NCBI GenBank assembly: GCA_937931785.1
Contig: CALHAX010000098.1
Coordinates: 1-35,221, forward strand
Length of the DNA: 35,221 bases
Direction of reading: 5' to 3'
DNA from: an uncultured Hyphomicrobiaceae bacterium
GTDB taxonomy: Bacteria > Pseudomonadota > Alphaproteobacteria > Rhizobiales > CALHAX01
Shown: piece after piece, positions 15,679-23,937 of the stretch
How positions within the stretch are numbered: the first letter of the stretch is position 1
How the letters are laid out: every line of letters begins with the position of its first letter
Notes under the pieces: model-generated
The model's input: the letters and a program-made list of their open reading frames with translations, nothing else
What the model was told of the DNA's origin: nothing
Database searches by the model: none
Translations under genes and position numbers: made by a program

Positions 15679-16830
15679 TCAACCGTTACCATAGCCTGCA
15701 TTACGTGACGTGGACAAAAACGAGCGGACAGGATGGGCATGAGGGGCATGGGCTGGCTTTCTGTCATCGTGCACACCAACCCAGGCGGGGCGTTCATAAA
15801 GCAGGTTCAGCGGCGTTTGCCGGACCACCATGTAGGCAACAAGCGGACTGATGAGCGCCACCAGCCAAACAACACCTGATGCAATACCCACGTCAGTAAT
15901 CACCCCGGTTTTGAGCAACACAACGCGCGTCACCGCCATTGGGATGGCAAAGGAGATGTAAATGACAATCGAATTCTGACCGCAGAAGCGCACAAACCGG
16001 GCCATATCAAATTTCGACAATTGACTGGCCAGTGTGACAATCGCAATACCGCCCATGCCGCCAAGAGCAAGAGAGATAAATGGCAAGTCGCTGGCAACGT
16101 CCCAGCGTGCAAATGGACTCGTCGTGTACGCAAGAACTCCGTTCAGGACAGCCCAACCTGCCAAGCCGGAAAGAGCAAGCGGTGTATTGTACGACGCCCA
16201 GTTTGCGATTGCGAAAACATGCGGGGCGAGCAGGTATCCAGCGAGAAAGAAAACGTAATATGGCGCAATGAAGTGATCCAGTGTGTACCAACCGGTTTGT
16301 ACTGGAAGGATTTGCAGGAGTGCAGCGCTTGCGAGTAAAGCCCATGCCGGTACATCACGAAGAAGCTTCGTCGCAACAAAGAACAGCGGCAGCACATAGA
16401 TGAACCACAGAGTCGGGAATGGATGAACAAGTGCGGTTACAAACTGTGAAACAAGTTCGTTGATATCCAAACCGCTGGTTGCCGCAGTTTTGATCGTCGC
16501 CTGAATTACAGTCCAGATGACGTAGAAATAGGCAAAATGAACCACTTTCTTGTCGAGGTAGTGTGTCCATGTTCGCCCGATCGCGAGGGACAGGAACAGA
16601 CCTGAAAGGAGAAAGAAATCGGGCATCCGGAAGGGTTTGGCATACGCCACAACATGGTGCATGAACCCGAAATCACCCAGCCCCTGCTCCGCGTAGGCTT
16701 CTCCTACGCCAAGCGTAGAATGCATCATCACAACGAGAATGATACAGATCCCCTTGGCATAATCAAACCATGCAATGCGGGATGAAGAGCGCTCGGATAG
16801 ATGGACGAGCGCAGCGCGTGTCGGATGCAT
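15679..16830 (-). CDS. Acyltransferase-3 family membrane protein
   Basis: This protein of about 383 residues has roughly ten transmembrane segments and the N-terminal hallmark WFDYAKGICIILVVMMHST, in which the Arg/His-containing first helix of the family is recognisable, plus MPDFFLLSGLFLSLAIG. Family members acetylate or succinylate sugars, glucans or lipids at the inner membrane. The specific acceptor is not predictable. ATG 16830 is preceded on the coding strand by AAGGTG at a usual distance. The C-terminal tail after the last helix is short and His- and Arg-rich. The gene is separated from rpe by 169 bases in which I see no further gene. Confidence 0.88.
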   Translation of the reverse strand: MHPTRAALVHLSERSSSRIAWFDYAKGICIILVVMMHSTLGVGEAYAEQGLGDFGFMHHVVAYAKPFRMPDFFLLSGLFLSLAIGRTWTHYLDKKVVHFAYFYVIWTVIQATIKTAATSGLDINELVSQFVTALVHPFPTLWFIYVLPLFFVATKLLRDVPAWALLASAALLQILPVQTGWYTLDHFIAPYYVFFLAGYLLAPHVFAIANWASYNTPLALSGLAGWAVLNGVLAYTTSPFARWDVASDLPFISLALGGMGGIAIVTLASQLSKFDMARFVRFCGQNSIVIYISFAIPMAVTRVVLLKTGVITDVGIASGVVWLVALISPLVAYMVVRQTPLNLLYERPAWVGVHDDRKPAHAPHAHPVRSFLSTSRNAGYGNG

Positions 16831-16999
16831 GTCCGGGACACCTTGTTCAAGGACGCAAGAATTCTGATCCTTATCCTAGCACCGTGCATGCCAGATACTG
16901 CGAACCCGCGATGACATTTCCGCGATATGCGCATCCTGCGGCCGGTGGTCGAGCTGTATTGCGTTAACCTGGTCGGGCGCAGGGCCGAACGCAGATAAG

Positions 17000-17668
17000 T
17001 CACCCCATCGCCTTCAGGGCGCTTTCTCGAATGGCGGAGATATTTTCCTCGTAAGAGGCACCCTTGAAGACGCCTGATCCGGCAACGGTCACATTTGCAC
17101 CGGCCTCCGCTACGAGATGCACGGTGTTTCGGTTCACGCCGCCGTCAACTTCCAGATAAATATCCCGACCAGAAATCATCTGGCGGATACGTCGGATTTT
17201 TTCGCACTGGCTCGCGATGAATGACTGGCCGCCAAAACCTGGATTGACTGTCATCACGAGGATGAGGTCCACCTTGTCCATCACATAGTCCAACACGCTT
17301 TCCGGCGTACTTGGGTTCAGTGATACGCCAGCCTTCTTGCCAAGCGAACGGATCAGCTGCAGCGAGCGATCCAGATGCGGACCGGCCTCGGCATGAATCG
17401 TAATGATGTCGGCCCCGGCTTTCGCGAACGCTTCGATATAGGGGTCTGCCGGGGCAATCATCAGATGTACGTCCAGAATCTTGTCGGTATGTGGGCGCAG
17501 CGCAGCAACAACATCAGGACCGATCGTGATATTAGGAACAAAATGCCCATCCATCACGTCGACATGAACCCAGTCGCAGCCCGCCTTGTCTATCGCTCGC
17601 ACTTCTTCGCCAAGTCGTGCGAAGTCGGCAGAAAGAATAGAAGGGGCGATGAGGAATTGATCAGTCAT
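17000..17668 (-). CDS. rpe: Ribulose-phosphate 3-epimerase
   Basis: This 222-residue TIM-barrel enzyme interconverts ribulose 5-phosphate and xylulose 5-phosphate in the pentose phosphate pathway. All family motifs are present: [14 protein letters not shown] at the N-terminus, [13 protein letters not shown] with the metal-binding His and Asp, [13 protein letters not shown] and the phosphate-binding VDGGVN. The start is ATG 17668 by family length; the longer open frame to 17794 would add 42 residues of poor quality that run into the divergent gene. The metal ligands and catalytic aspartates are intact. It is transcribed divergently from the TerB-like gene with about 80 bases between them. Confidence 0.96.
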   Translation of the reverse strand: MTDQFLIAPSILSADFARLGEEVRAIDKAGCDWVHVDVMDGHFVPNITIGPDVVAALRPHTDKILDVHLMIAPADPYIEAFAKAGADIITIHAEAGPHLDRSLQLIRSLGKKAGVSLNPSTPESVLDYVMDKVDLILVMTVNPGFGGQSFIASQCEKIRRIRQMISGRDIYLEVDGGVNRNTVHLVAEAGANVTVAGSGVFKGASYEENISAIRESALKAMG

Positions 17669-17750
17669 CGGTTGGGTGTCCACTTCGCGGTCTCGCATGG
17701 CCATGCCCGATGCGTTATGTAACGCACTCAGGCTACCGGGGACGCATATC

Positions 17751-18209
17751 ATGGAAAAATTTCTTGGCAAGCTCACCAGATGGATGGGGGCCAACGATAC
17801 AAAGCTGCCAACGGCGCAAGACGACGTTCAGTTCGCTGCAGCCGCTCTGATGGTGCATGCCATGCGGGTCGACGATGTCGAGGATCCCGATGAAGTGAAA
17901 CGCGTGCGGGACGTGCTTGCAGATCGGTTTGATCTCGATCGTGATGACCTGAACACCGTGATCGCAAAGGGGACGCAAGCCGATGATGAAGCTGTCGATC
18001 TCTATCGCTTTACGAAGATCTTGACCGCAAATTTGGATCAAACCGGTCGGCAGGACATTGTTCGAATGCTTTGGCAGGTGATGTTTGCTGACGGCAACAT
18101 TCACGAATTCGAAAGCAATCTTGTCTGGCGGGTGGCCGAACTGATTGGTGTATCGCGCGCGGATCGCATCCGGTTACGACAGGAGGTCACCGCAAACCCG
18201 AAGGCATAA
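17751..18209 (+). CDS. TerB-like (tellurite-resistance fold) protein
   Basis: This 152-residue acidic helical protein starts at ATG 17751 ([13 protein letters not shown], with GGGGAC just upstream). It shows the TerB-fold pattern: [19 protein letters not shown] as a first metal-type acidic loop and the paired later motif [24 protein letters not shown]. The family binds metal through such acidic loops and is linked to stress and envelope functions; the stand-alone alphaproteobacterial members have no proven job. There is no ter operon here, so tellurite resistance should not be assumed. The upstream open frame to 17676 is an extension over the divergent promoter region and was not included. 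Confidence 0.85.
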   Translation: MEKFLGKLTRWMGANDTKLPTAQDDVQFAAAALMVHAMRVDDVEDPDEVKRVRDVLADRFDLDRDDLNTVIAKGTQADDEAVDLYRFTKILTANLDQTGRQDIVRMLWQVMFADGNIHEFESNLVWRVAELIGVSRADRIRLRQEVTANPKA

Positions 18210-18227
18210 CGTCGGCAACAAACTTGC

Positions 18228-18734
18228 TTAGAGTTCGCTGCTGTAAGCCTGCCAACCTTCGGGTGCACTCCATTGGCCACCAAAGTTCCAGCTTCCATCG
18301 CCAACGGTGAAGATCGGTGCAACAACTTCTCGACCCGTCAACGCTTCAAGGCGTTCAACGAAATTCGAGCCATCCCGACCCGCTCCAACTGCACATCCGA
18401 CCAGAACGATTTTCGCGTCCTCGGACAGGTAGTGTTTCCATTCCGCAACAAGCTCGCCGTAGGGACCGAGTGTATCACCAGCGAAACCGTAGAGCCCAAG
18501 TGCCAGTTCCCCGGGACGTCCATATCCGACCAGCACAAGTTCACTGACCCGCTTGAGTTTGCGAAGGATCATCGTCACATCCAGGATGAAGTCTTCGTCC
18601 CGCGAGATCCGCAGCGATGCATCCTGTGGCCGCAAGGAGTCTTGCAGCAACTTCAAATCCAGCAGCCCGTCATCGAAAACATACAGTGATCGGTGCGCCA
18701 GAATATCAAAGGTGAACTCAACAGTAGTACTCAT
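18228..18734 (-). CDS. Stand-alone DUF4347-domain protein
   Basis: This 168-residue protein starts at ATG 18734 (MSTTVEFTFDILAHRSLYVF). It follows the DUF4347 pattern: an early strand ending in the equivalent of D-x-x-L/D, a region SELVLVGYGRPGELALG like the usual 'HIVSHGxPGxLxLG' segment, then AKIVLVGCAVGAGRDGSNFV and LEALTGREVVAP, and a final GGQWS. In the usual proteins this domain is the N-terminal part of very large secreted adhesins; here it is a free, signal-less protein. The usual His of the SHG segment is replaced by Tyr-Gly (VGYGRPG). It is convergent with the TerB-like gene, with 18 bases between them. Confidence 0.75.
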   Translation of the reverse strand: MSTTVEFTFDILAHRSLYVFDDGLLDLKLLQDSLRPQDASLRISRDEDFILDVTMILRKLKRVSELVLVGYGRPGELALGLYGFAGDTLGPYGELVAEWKHYLSEDAKIVLVGCAVGAGRDGSNFVERLEALTGREVVAPIFTVGDGSWNFGGQWSAPEGWQAYSSEL

Positions 18735-18934
18735 TGACGCAATAACTCTCTGCACATGTACACCCAAAACACGTGTATCCCCGGACTACACGCGCTAGAA
18801 ATCAGGCAAACGATTCGTTCACGTTCATTATGGGAACGGTTCCGGACCATTGAATCGAACGGACCTATCGATATCGTTAATATGCGGATGAAAAGCGTAA
18901 CAATCCGCCGTCGCGACGCCGGGAGAGCTGGAAC

Positions 18935-19831
18935 ATGTCGAAGGAATGGCGAAACAGATGGCGCCACAGGCATTGGCAACCTGGTCCCGAACAGAACCGC
19001 TATAACGGTCTTGAGCCGATCGTCTGCATAACGGGCGGATCAGATGGCATCGGTCTGGCTCTGGCGCACGAATTCGTGGCAGAAGGGCGCGCTCTTCTGC
19101 TTGTTGCGCGCGATCCTTCGCGTTTGGAGTTGGCCGCCCGCGAAATCACGCGCAGGAAGCCAGGGGCGCTCATTCTGACTCACTATATCGATTTGTTGAA
19201 TCCGGAGAACCGCAGGGTCCTGGAAGCACATGCGGCGAGTCTTGGCTATTACATCGACGTACTGGTGAACTCTGCCGGCTCAGGTTTATCCGGACCGTTC
19301 ATCAGCCACAGTACACATAATATCCGCGATCTTATAGAATTGAACATCACGGGCGTGACGGATCTCTGTCGTCGCCTGCTACCGGGCATGGTCGCGCGTG
19401 GTCGGGGGGGGATCCTGAACGTGTCCTCCATGGCCGGCCTCGTACCAGGGCCGCATCAGGCGGCCTATTACGCAAGCAAGGCCTACATGAATTCGCTTGG
19501 AGCCGCATTGGCCAACGAAGTGTCCGGCAAGGGCGTGCGCATCACCACACTCGCCCCGGGCGCCGTGGATACACAGTTTCACGAGCGGATGGAAGCTGAG
19601 GGGAGTCGTTACTTGCGGTTTCTTGGGGTTCAGTCACCGGACGTCGTGGCAAAGGCTGGCTACGCAGGGTTTCAGCGCTGGCAACGTTTTGTCGTTCCCG
19701 GCCTGGTGCACAAGATCAACGCGTTTGCGTTACATCTGCTGCCAAACTGCATTACAGTACCGATGATGGCGTTTCTCTTGCAGCGGCCAACCATACAACC
19801 ACATCTCGACAAGGACAAAACGGCACGATGA
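18935..19831 (+). CDS. Short-chain dehydrogenase/reductase
   Basis: This 298-residue classical-type SDR has an N-terminal extension of about 27 residues rich in Trp, Arg and His, then the cofactor motif TGGSDGIGLALAHEF, the NSAGSG loop, the catalytic Ser in NVSSMAGL and the YYASK active-site pair. The Arg in the loop after the second strand (VARDP) suggests NADP(H). It is closest in style to the DltE/YqjQ-like acyl or steroid-type SDRs, but the substrate is open. GGAGAG lies upstream of ATG 18935. Its TGA overlaps the next ATG in ATGATG, so it is coupled to the amidotransferase gene that follows. Confidence 0.88.
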   Translation: MSKEWRNRWRHRHWQPGPEQNRYNGLEPIVCITGGSDGIGLALAHEFVAEGRALLLVARDPSRLELAAREITRRKPGALILTHYIDLLNPENRRVLEAHAASLGYYIDVLVNSAGSGLSGPFISHSTHNIRDLIELNITGVTDLCRRLLPGMVARGRGGILNVSSMAGLVPGPHQAAYYASKAYMNSLGAALANEVSGKGVRITTLAPGAVDTQFHERMEAEGSRYLRFLGVQSPDVVAKAGYAGFQRWQRFVVPGLVHKINAFALHLLPNCITVPMMAFLLQRPTIQPHLDKDKTAR

Positions 19832-20622
19832 TGGATCGGGACAACGAGCTGCTGAGAGACCGGGGACGTAGCATCCTGGGCGGTAACGTATCCCTCAATG
19901 TGCCAGAAAAAGTGCTGCCCGAACGCAAACCGGTGCTTTTGATCCTGCATCAGGAAAAATCAAATCCTGGACGCATTGCGCAGTGGCTGGTCGCAAACGG
20001 TTTTCCGCTCGATATCCGCAAACCGCGTTTTGGTTGCCCATTGCCCGAGACGTTGGAACATCATGCCGGTGCTGTCATTTTCGGTGGTCCCATGAGTGCT
20101 AACGATACAGATGATTTTATCAAGCAGGAGACAGACTGGATCCGTGTTCCTCTGCGCGAGAACAAGCCATTTCTGGGCGTCTGCTTGGGTGCGCAGATGT
20201 TGGCGCGGCACCTTGGTGGAGAAGTGACACCATGTCCTGATGAGTCGATCGAAGTGGGGTACTATCCACTCTCCTTGACGGATGCCGGTCGCAATCTCTG
20301 TGAATGGCCTGAGCACGTTTACCAGTGGCATACGGAAGGTTTCTCAATCCCGGATGGTGCTACGCGGCTGGCTGGCACGGAGCGCTTTCCGAACCAGGCG
20401 ATGACGTATGGTCCGGCTGCAGCAGGCGTGCAGTTCCATCCTGAAATCACATACGCTCTCGTTAACCGCTGGACATCGCACCGGCCTGATCGATTGGCAA
20501 CAAAAGGCGCGCGGCCGCGCCATGAGCACTTCGAGAGCCATTTTCGCCATGCCGGCAAAGTAGCGAACTGGATCGATAGTTTCATGCGCCAGTTGCTTCG
20601 TACTGAGCTGCCTGTGAAATGA
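19828..20622 (+). CDS. Class I glutamine amidotransferase-like protein
   Basis: This 264-residue protein has the complete GATase1 triad: the nucleophile C119 in FLGVCLGAQML, and H204 and E206 in VQFHPEIT. It also shows the oxyanion-type GGPMSAND segment. It lacks any synthetase domain, so it belongs to the free amidotransferase-like group (GuaA-N-like, COG0518), whose members may hydrolyse gamma-glutamyl compounds or serve a separate synthase. About 35 residues precede the fold, and the start may be either ATG in the ATGATG at 19828. It shares a four-base overlap with the SDR upstream, which makes a two-gene operon likely. The actual substrate is unknown. Confidence 0.9.
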   Translation: MMDRDNELLRDRGRSILGGNVSLNVPEKVLPERKPVLLILHQEKSNPGRIAQWLVANGFPLDIRKPRFGCPLPETLEHHAGAVIFGGPMSANDTDDFIKQETDWIRVPLRENKPFLGVCLGAQMLARHLGGEVTPCPDESIEVGYYPLSLTDAGRNLCEWPEHVYQWHTEGFSIPDGATRLAGTERFPNQAMTYGPAAAGVQFHPEITYALVNRWTSHRPDRLATKGARPRHEHFESHFRHAGKVANWIDSFMRQLLRTELPVK

Positions 20623-21175
20623 AACCGTGAAACTGGTCTGAATCCAGTCAACTGGCAAACTGTTTGCAAATAACCTGTCGCCGGATGGAATAAGTGTAAC
20701 GCGTATCCAGCCGGCGATGTGCGATCGGCCGTTGCATCTGACCCTCGTGGTGAGCGTAGGACGCGCCGGTCGCACAGTTGAAGGTCTGTTAACGTTCCGG
20801 AAACCAAGAAGCTAGGCAAGTGTGGTGCAAATGGAGGGCACGAAGCATAAAGGGAGGATGACTGGACATTTGTCACATCTTCCATGTTCGGCAATTGATA
20901 CACGCAGTAACGCCGAGTTTCTTAGTGAACTCGCTACGGTCCGTGATATGCCACTTGCTGCACAGGTCCGTTTCATGCGGAACAAGCAGAACCGCGATCG
21001 CGCGATGTGTGTTCCGACCAACACCTTGAGCCGTCTACTCACGCCCTGATTGGCGGTCACACGCCACGATATGCGTTTGGCGATCTACTCTCTACACACA
21101 GTCTGGCTTGCAGCGCGATCATTGCCCCGCTACACCCGAGCACACACAACCACCGGCTGAACGAGGGTGCATGCC
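20623..21175. other. Gap without a convincing gene
   Basis: This 553-base stretch has one plus-strand frame (20822-21049) with no good ribosome site and no protein-like pattern, which I do not accept. It contains the palindrome GCAAAC-T-GTTTGC at 20655-20667, which could be an operator, and a 5-bp repeat ACTGG...CCAGT at 20630-20646. No RNA gene is recognised. Confidence 0.4.
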
Positions 21176-21502
21176 ATGGCTGGGTTCACAGGCCTTTTCC
21201 TGTTTCTACAAATGTTGATCGGTTGGTACATCTTCATCGTCTTTATCGACGTTATACTGTCGCTGTTAATCAATTTCGGCGTCCTGAACAGTTACAATCC
21301 GGTAGTCTCGTTCATTCATCGAGCAACGTTTGCACTAACTGATCCCGTTTTACGCCCAATTCGCAACCGTATCCCGATGGCCGGTAACATAGATCTGTCA
21401 CCTCTGATCTTGATATTCGCTCTCTATTTCCTCAATGGCGTTGTCATTGGGAATTGCGCGCAACCGGGTTTCATATCGGGTGTTCTTTGTCCCGCAATTT
21501 AG
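21176..21502 (+). CDS. YggT family membrane protein
   Basis: This 108-residue protein has two hydrophobic segments (residues about 4-35 and 70-95) separated by the YggT signature region, here NPVVSFIHRATFALTDPVLRP. The start ATG 21176 is preceded by GAGGG; the GTG at 21167 is less suited. The family is widespread and is linked to osmotic or envelope roles without a proven mechanism. In alphaproteobacteria it is usually followed by a DUF167 gene and often by folD. Here folD follows, but an intact DUF167 gene is missing. Confidence 0.88.
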   Translation: MAGFTGLFLFLQMLIGWYIFIVFIDVILSLLINFGVLNSYNPVVSFIHRATFALTDPVLRPIRNRIPMAGNIDLSPLILIFALYFLNGVVIGNCAQPGFISGVLCPAI

Positions 21503-21503
21503 C

Positions 21504-21626
21504 CAGTCGCGGACCAGTCCTCTGAAGACGGCAGCAGCAATCGTGACGGTTGAAAAACGCGTTGCGATGTGGTTGGGCGTATCTAAAGTCGTGCGCGGTG
21601 CTGAAAAGCGATATCAGGTCGCGTAA
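21504..21626 (+). pseudogene. Possible DUF167 (YggU-like) remnant
   Basis: The frame directly after yggT reads [20 protein letters not shown] followed by [11 protein letters not shown] and a stop. This resembles the C-terminal half of DUF167 proteins (small residues, then LAKxLGVxKxxVxxVxGxxxRxK). The N-terminal half and a start codon are missing. Its place between yggT and folD is where DUF167 normally lies. It may be chance; the confidence is low. Confidence 0.25.
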
Positions 21627-21741
21627 CAAAGTCTCTCGATATTGCAGGAGATCCAGACATGCGCGGGGAGAGCGCAAGAGCGGGGGTCTCGGAGTTGAAG
21701 AAAAACCCAAACCGGACACGACGGAAAAAAGAGGACGAAAA

Positions 21742-22629
21742 ATGGCTGAAGGTGCATTGATTGACGGCAAGGCTGTTGCCGCCGAATTGAGAGAGAGTAT
21801 TGGCAAGGCCGTCACGACCCTGAAGGCGAGTCACAATCTGACGCCAGGTCTTGCAGTCGTGCTGGTTGGTGAGGATCCCGCCAGCCAGGTTTATGTTCGC
21901 AACAAGGGCAAGCAGACTGTCGCTGCTGGCATGCAATCGTTCGAACACAAGCTCGACGTATCAACGTCTGAAGCGGATGTTCTGGCAATTGTCGAGAAGC
22001 TGAATAACGACCCGCAAGTGCACGGAATTCTCGTGCAGCTCCCATTACCGGATCAGATCGACTCGCAGAAGGTTCTGAATGCAATTAATCCGGCTAAGGA
22101 CGTTGACGGCTTTCATCCTGTGAATGCCGGACGTCTCGCTACTGGTGAACCTGCACTTGTTCCCTGCACACCGCTTGGCTGCGTCATTCTTGCGAAGAAG
22201 GTTGCGCCGTCTCTCTCTGGTATGGATGCCGTCGTGATTGGTCGCTCCAACATTGTTGGCAAGCCGGTCAGTCAGCTTTTGCTCCAGGAAAGTTGCACCG
22301 TCACAATCGCGCATTCTCGGACAAAGGATTTGCCGGAAGTCTGTCGGCGTGCAGATCTCGTTGTTGCTGCTGTGGGGAGACCCGAAATGGTACGGGGTGA
22401 TTGGATCAAACCCGGTGCAATCGTGATCGACGTAGGCATCAATCGGGTCGAGGGGGCAGATGGAAAATCGAAGCTCGTCGGCGATGTTCACTTCGATGAA
22501 TGCCGCGCGGTGGCTTCGGCCATTACGCCGGTACCAGGTGGTGTCGGCCCGATGACCATCGCGTGCCTGCTGCGCAATACCGTGCAAGCCGCCTGCGACG
22601 CCAATGGCATCACAATGCCTGCAATCTGA
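21742..22629 (+). CDS. folD: Bifunctional methylenetetrahydrofolate dehydrogenase/cyclohydrolase
   Basis: This 295-residue cytoplasmic enzyme interconverts 5,10-methylene- and 10-formyl-tetrahydrofolate. It carries YVRNKGKQ with the catalytic Lys55, [20 protein letters not shown] and the C-terminal PGGVGPMTI, plus the NADP-binding [17 protein letters not shown]. The start ATG 21742 follows GAGGA at 21731-21735; the longer open frame upstream is non-coding in character. The length is normal for the family. It is likely co-transcribed with yggT 239 bases upstream and may end at the hairpin at 22691-22724. It links functionally with the folate-dependent dehydrogenase at 9996. Confidence 0.97.
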   Translation: MAEGALIDGKAVAAELRESIGKAVTTLKASHNLTPGLAVVLVGEDPASQVYVRNKGKQTVAAGMQSFEHKLDVSTSEADVLAIVEKLNNDPQVHGILVQLPLPDQIDSQKVLNAINPAKDVDGFHPVNAGRLATGEPALVPCTPLGCVILAKKVAPSLSGMDAVVIGRSNIVGKPVSQLLLQESCTVTIAHSRTKDLPEVCRRADLVVAAVGRPEMVRGDWIKPGAIVIDVGINRVEGADGKSKLVGDVHFDECRAVASAITPVPGGVGPMTIACLLRNTVQAACDANGITMPAI

Positions 22630-23052
22630 CGCTCTGTCCGGGATGCAGCTTGAAAGGAAAAAATCCTGATTGGGTTGCATCCTTGGTTGGACGCCAGTGT
22701 CGGAAGAATTCCGGGTGCTGGCGTTTCAATTTTGAGAACGTATTTCGGATAGCGAAGCCTCGGATTCCGGCAATAACGCGGAATTCAATCCGGTTGCATT
22801 TGTCATAATTCTCCAAAATCAGCGCCTGGAGCCTGTATTTTCGTTCCGTGCGACGTTTTGTCAGTTGCGCGTGCAACAAATAGGGCGTTTTACCTCCCCC
22901 GCAACGTTCTGTTGCTTAGTCATTCTCATCCGCCGTGGCGATAGTGGAGAGCGCGTCGGACGCAAGAATGCTGAACTCGACCCGAGTATATCGGGCCTCC
23001 CCAAACCACAGGGCCAGACAGGCTCTAGAAACACAACTCAAGAGGAATAGTG
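22630..23052. other. Gap between folD and rlpA
   Basis: No gene is supported in these 423 bases; the minus-strand frame at 22610-22879 has a poor, basic composition and runs into folD. The gap contains the hairpin described at 22691-22724 and the leader of the RlpA-like gene, with its ribosome site at 23041-23047. Confidence 0.45.
22691..22724 (+). terminator. Two-tier hairpin downstream of folD
   Basis: ACGCCAG (22691-22697) pairs with CTGGCGT (22718-22724), and inside it CGGAA (22701-22705) pairs with TTCCG (22709-22713) around a GAA loop. Only an interrupted T-rich run follows, so it is a probable but imperfect terminator 62 bases after the folD stop. Confidence 0.5.
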
Positions 23053-23721
23053 ATGAGACACGTGGCTCTCGCCGTGGGTGCATTCACGCTCATGGTTGCG
23101 ACTCAGTTTTTCGCCCCAACCGACGCATCGGCAGCGCAGTACGGCAAGGCGTCGTACTATTGGCAGCCGCAACCGCTTGCGTCTGGTGGTCGGTTCAATC
23201 CCAACGCAATGTCTGCAGCTCATAAAACACTGCCATTCGGCACCAAGGTGCGTGTTACGCGCACATCGACGGGTCGTTCTGTCGTGGTAACAATCAACGA
23301 TCGCGGACCATACATCGCTGGTCGTATTATTGACCTTTCAAGGGCAGCAGCACAACGCCTGGGTATGACAGCCGCCGGCGTCACGGCAGTACGTGTCGAC
23401 GTCATTGGCCGTGGTTCGGTTCGCAACCTCGCACTTGGTGGTAATGGCGGAAAATACGGCGGCAATAATGTTGGCAAAAAAAGCCGCAGCAAGAAAGTTG
23501 CGTCCTCGTCCTACGGCAAAAAGAAATCGTCGGGGAAACGGAAATCTGCAACCAGGAAAAAATCCGGCAAAAAATTTGCTGGTGTTCCGAAAGCGCTCAG
23601 CGGGAAAAAAATTATTTCCGTTAAACGTCGCTACAGCCTGGGCGGCAAGGTGCGAACAACATCAGGTCGCATTCCAAGCGGTGCAACGCTCCTGATGGAA
23701 GAGATCACATACTACAACTGA
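23053..23721 (+). CDS. rlpA: RlpA-like septal ring/peptidoglycan-associated protein
   Basis: This 222-residue protein has a signal peptide ([15 protein letters not shown], cleavage near ASA-AQYG) and then a double-psi beta-barrel domain at about residues 30-125. It shows [46 protein letters not shown] and the family's VRVDVIG. Such proteins are lytic transglycosylases or their relatives that act on denuded glycan at the septum. There is no lipobox Cys and no SPOR domain; the C-terminal 90 residues are instead very rich in Lys, Ser and Gly. The start ATG 23053 follows AGAGGAA at 23041-23047 by 5 bases. A strong terminator follows at 23754. Confidence 0.9.
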   Translation: MRHVALAVGAFTLMVATQFFAPTDASAAQYGKASYYWQPQPLASGGRFNPNAMSAAHKTLPFGTKVRVTRTSTGRSVVVTINDRGPYIAGRIIDLSRAAAQRLGMTAAGVTAVRVDVIGRGSVRNLALGGNGGKYGGNNVGKKSRSKKVASSSYGKKKSSGKRKSATRKKSGKKFAGVPKALSGKKIISVKRRYSLGGKVRTTSGRIPSGATLLMEEITYYN

Positions 23722-23753
23722 CGTTATCTCGCGCCATTGTTATAAAAAAGAAA

Positions 23754-23783
23754 GTCGCTGCCCATCCGCAGCGGCTTTTTTTT
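23754..23783 (+). terminator. Rho-independent terminator after rlpA
   Basis: GTCGCTGC (23754-23761) and GCAGCGGC (23768-23775) form an 8-bp stem with one G-T pair around CCATCC, followed at once by eight T residues. It lies 33 bases after the rlpA stop. Confidence 0.92.
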
Positions 23784-23937
23784 GCCTTTTGAGGCCCGGA
23801 TTTCTGAAATGAACGAGTCTCTTTGAACCAAAGCACTTCATCATGCGTCGACAGATTGACGCTTGCATCGAGACAGGCAATCAATTCCTATATGTGTTTC
23901 GCGGACTGAGATGCAATCGGGAGAGGATACGGACATC

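Noticed and set aside
20822-21049. Plus-strand frame of 75 residues
   Set aside because: It lacks a usable ribosome site and a recognisable pattern, and its composition is mixed.
22610-22879. Minus-strand frame of 89 residues overlapping the end of folD
   Set aside because: It overlaps a certain gene, has a basic, unstructured composition and no ribosome site.
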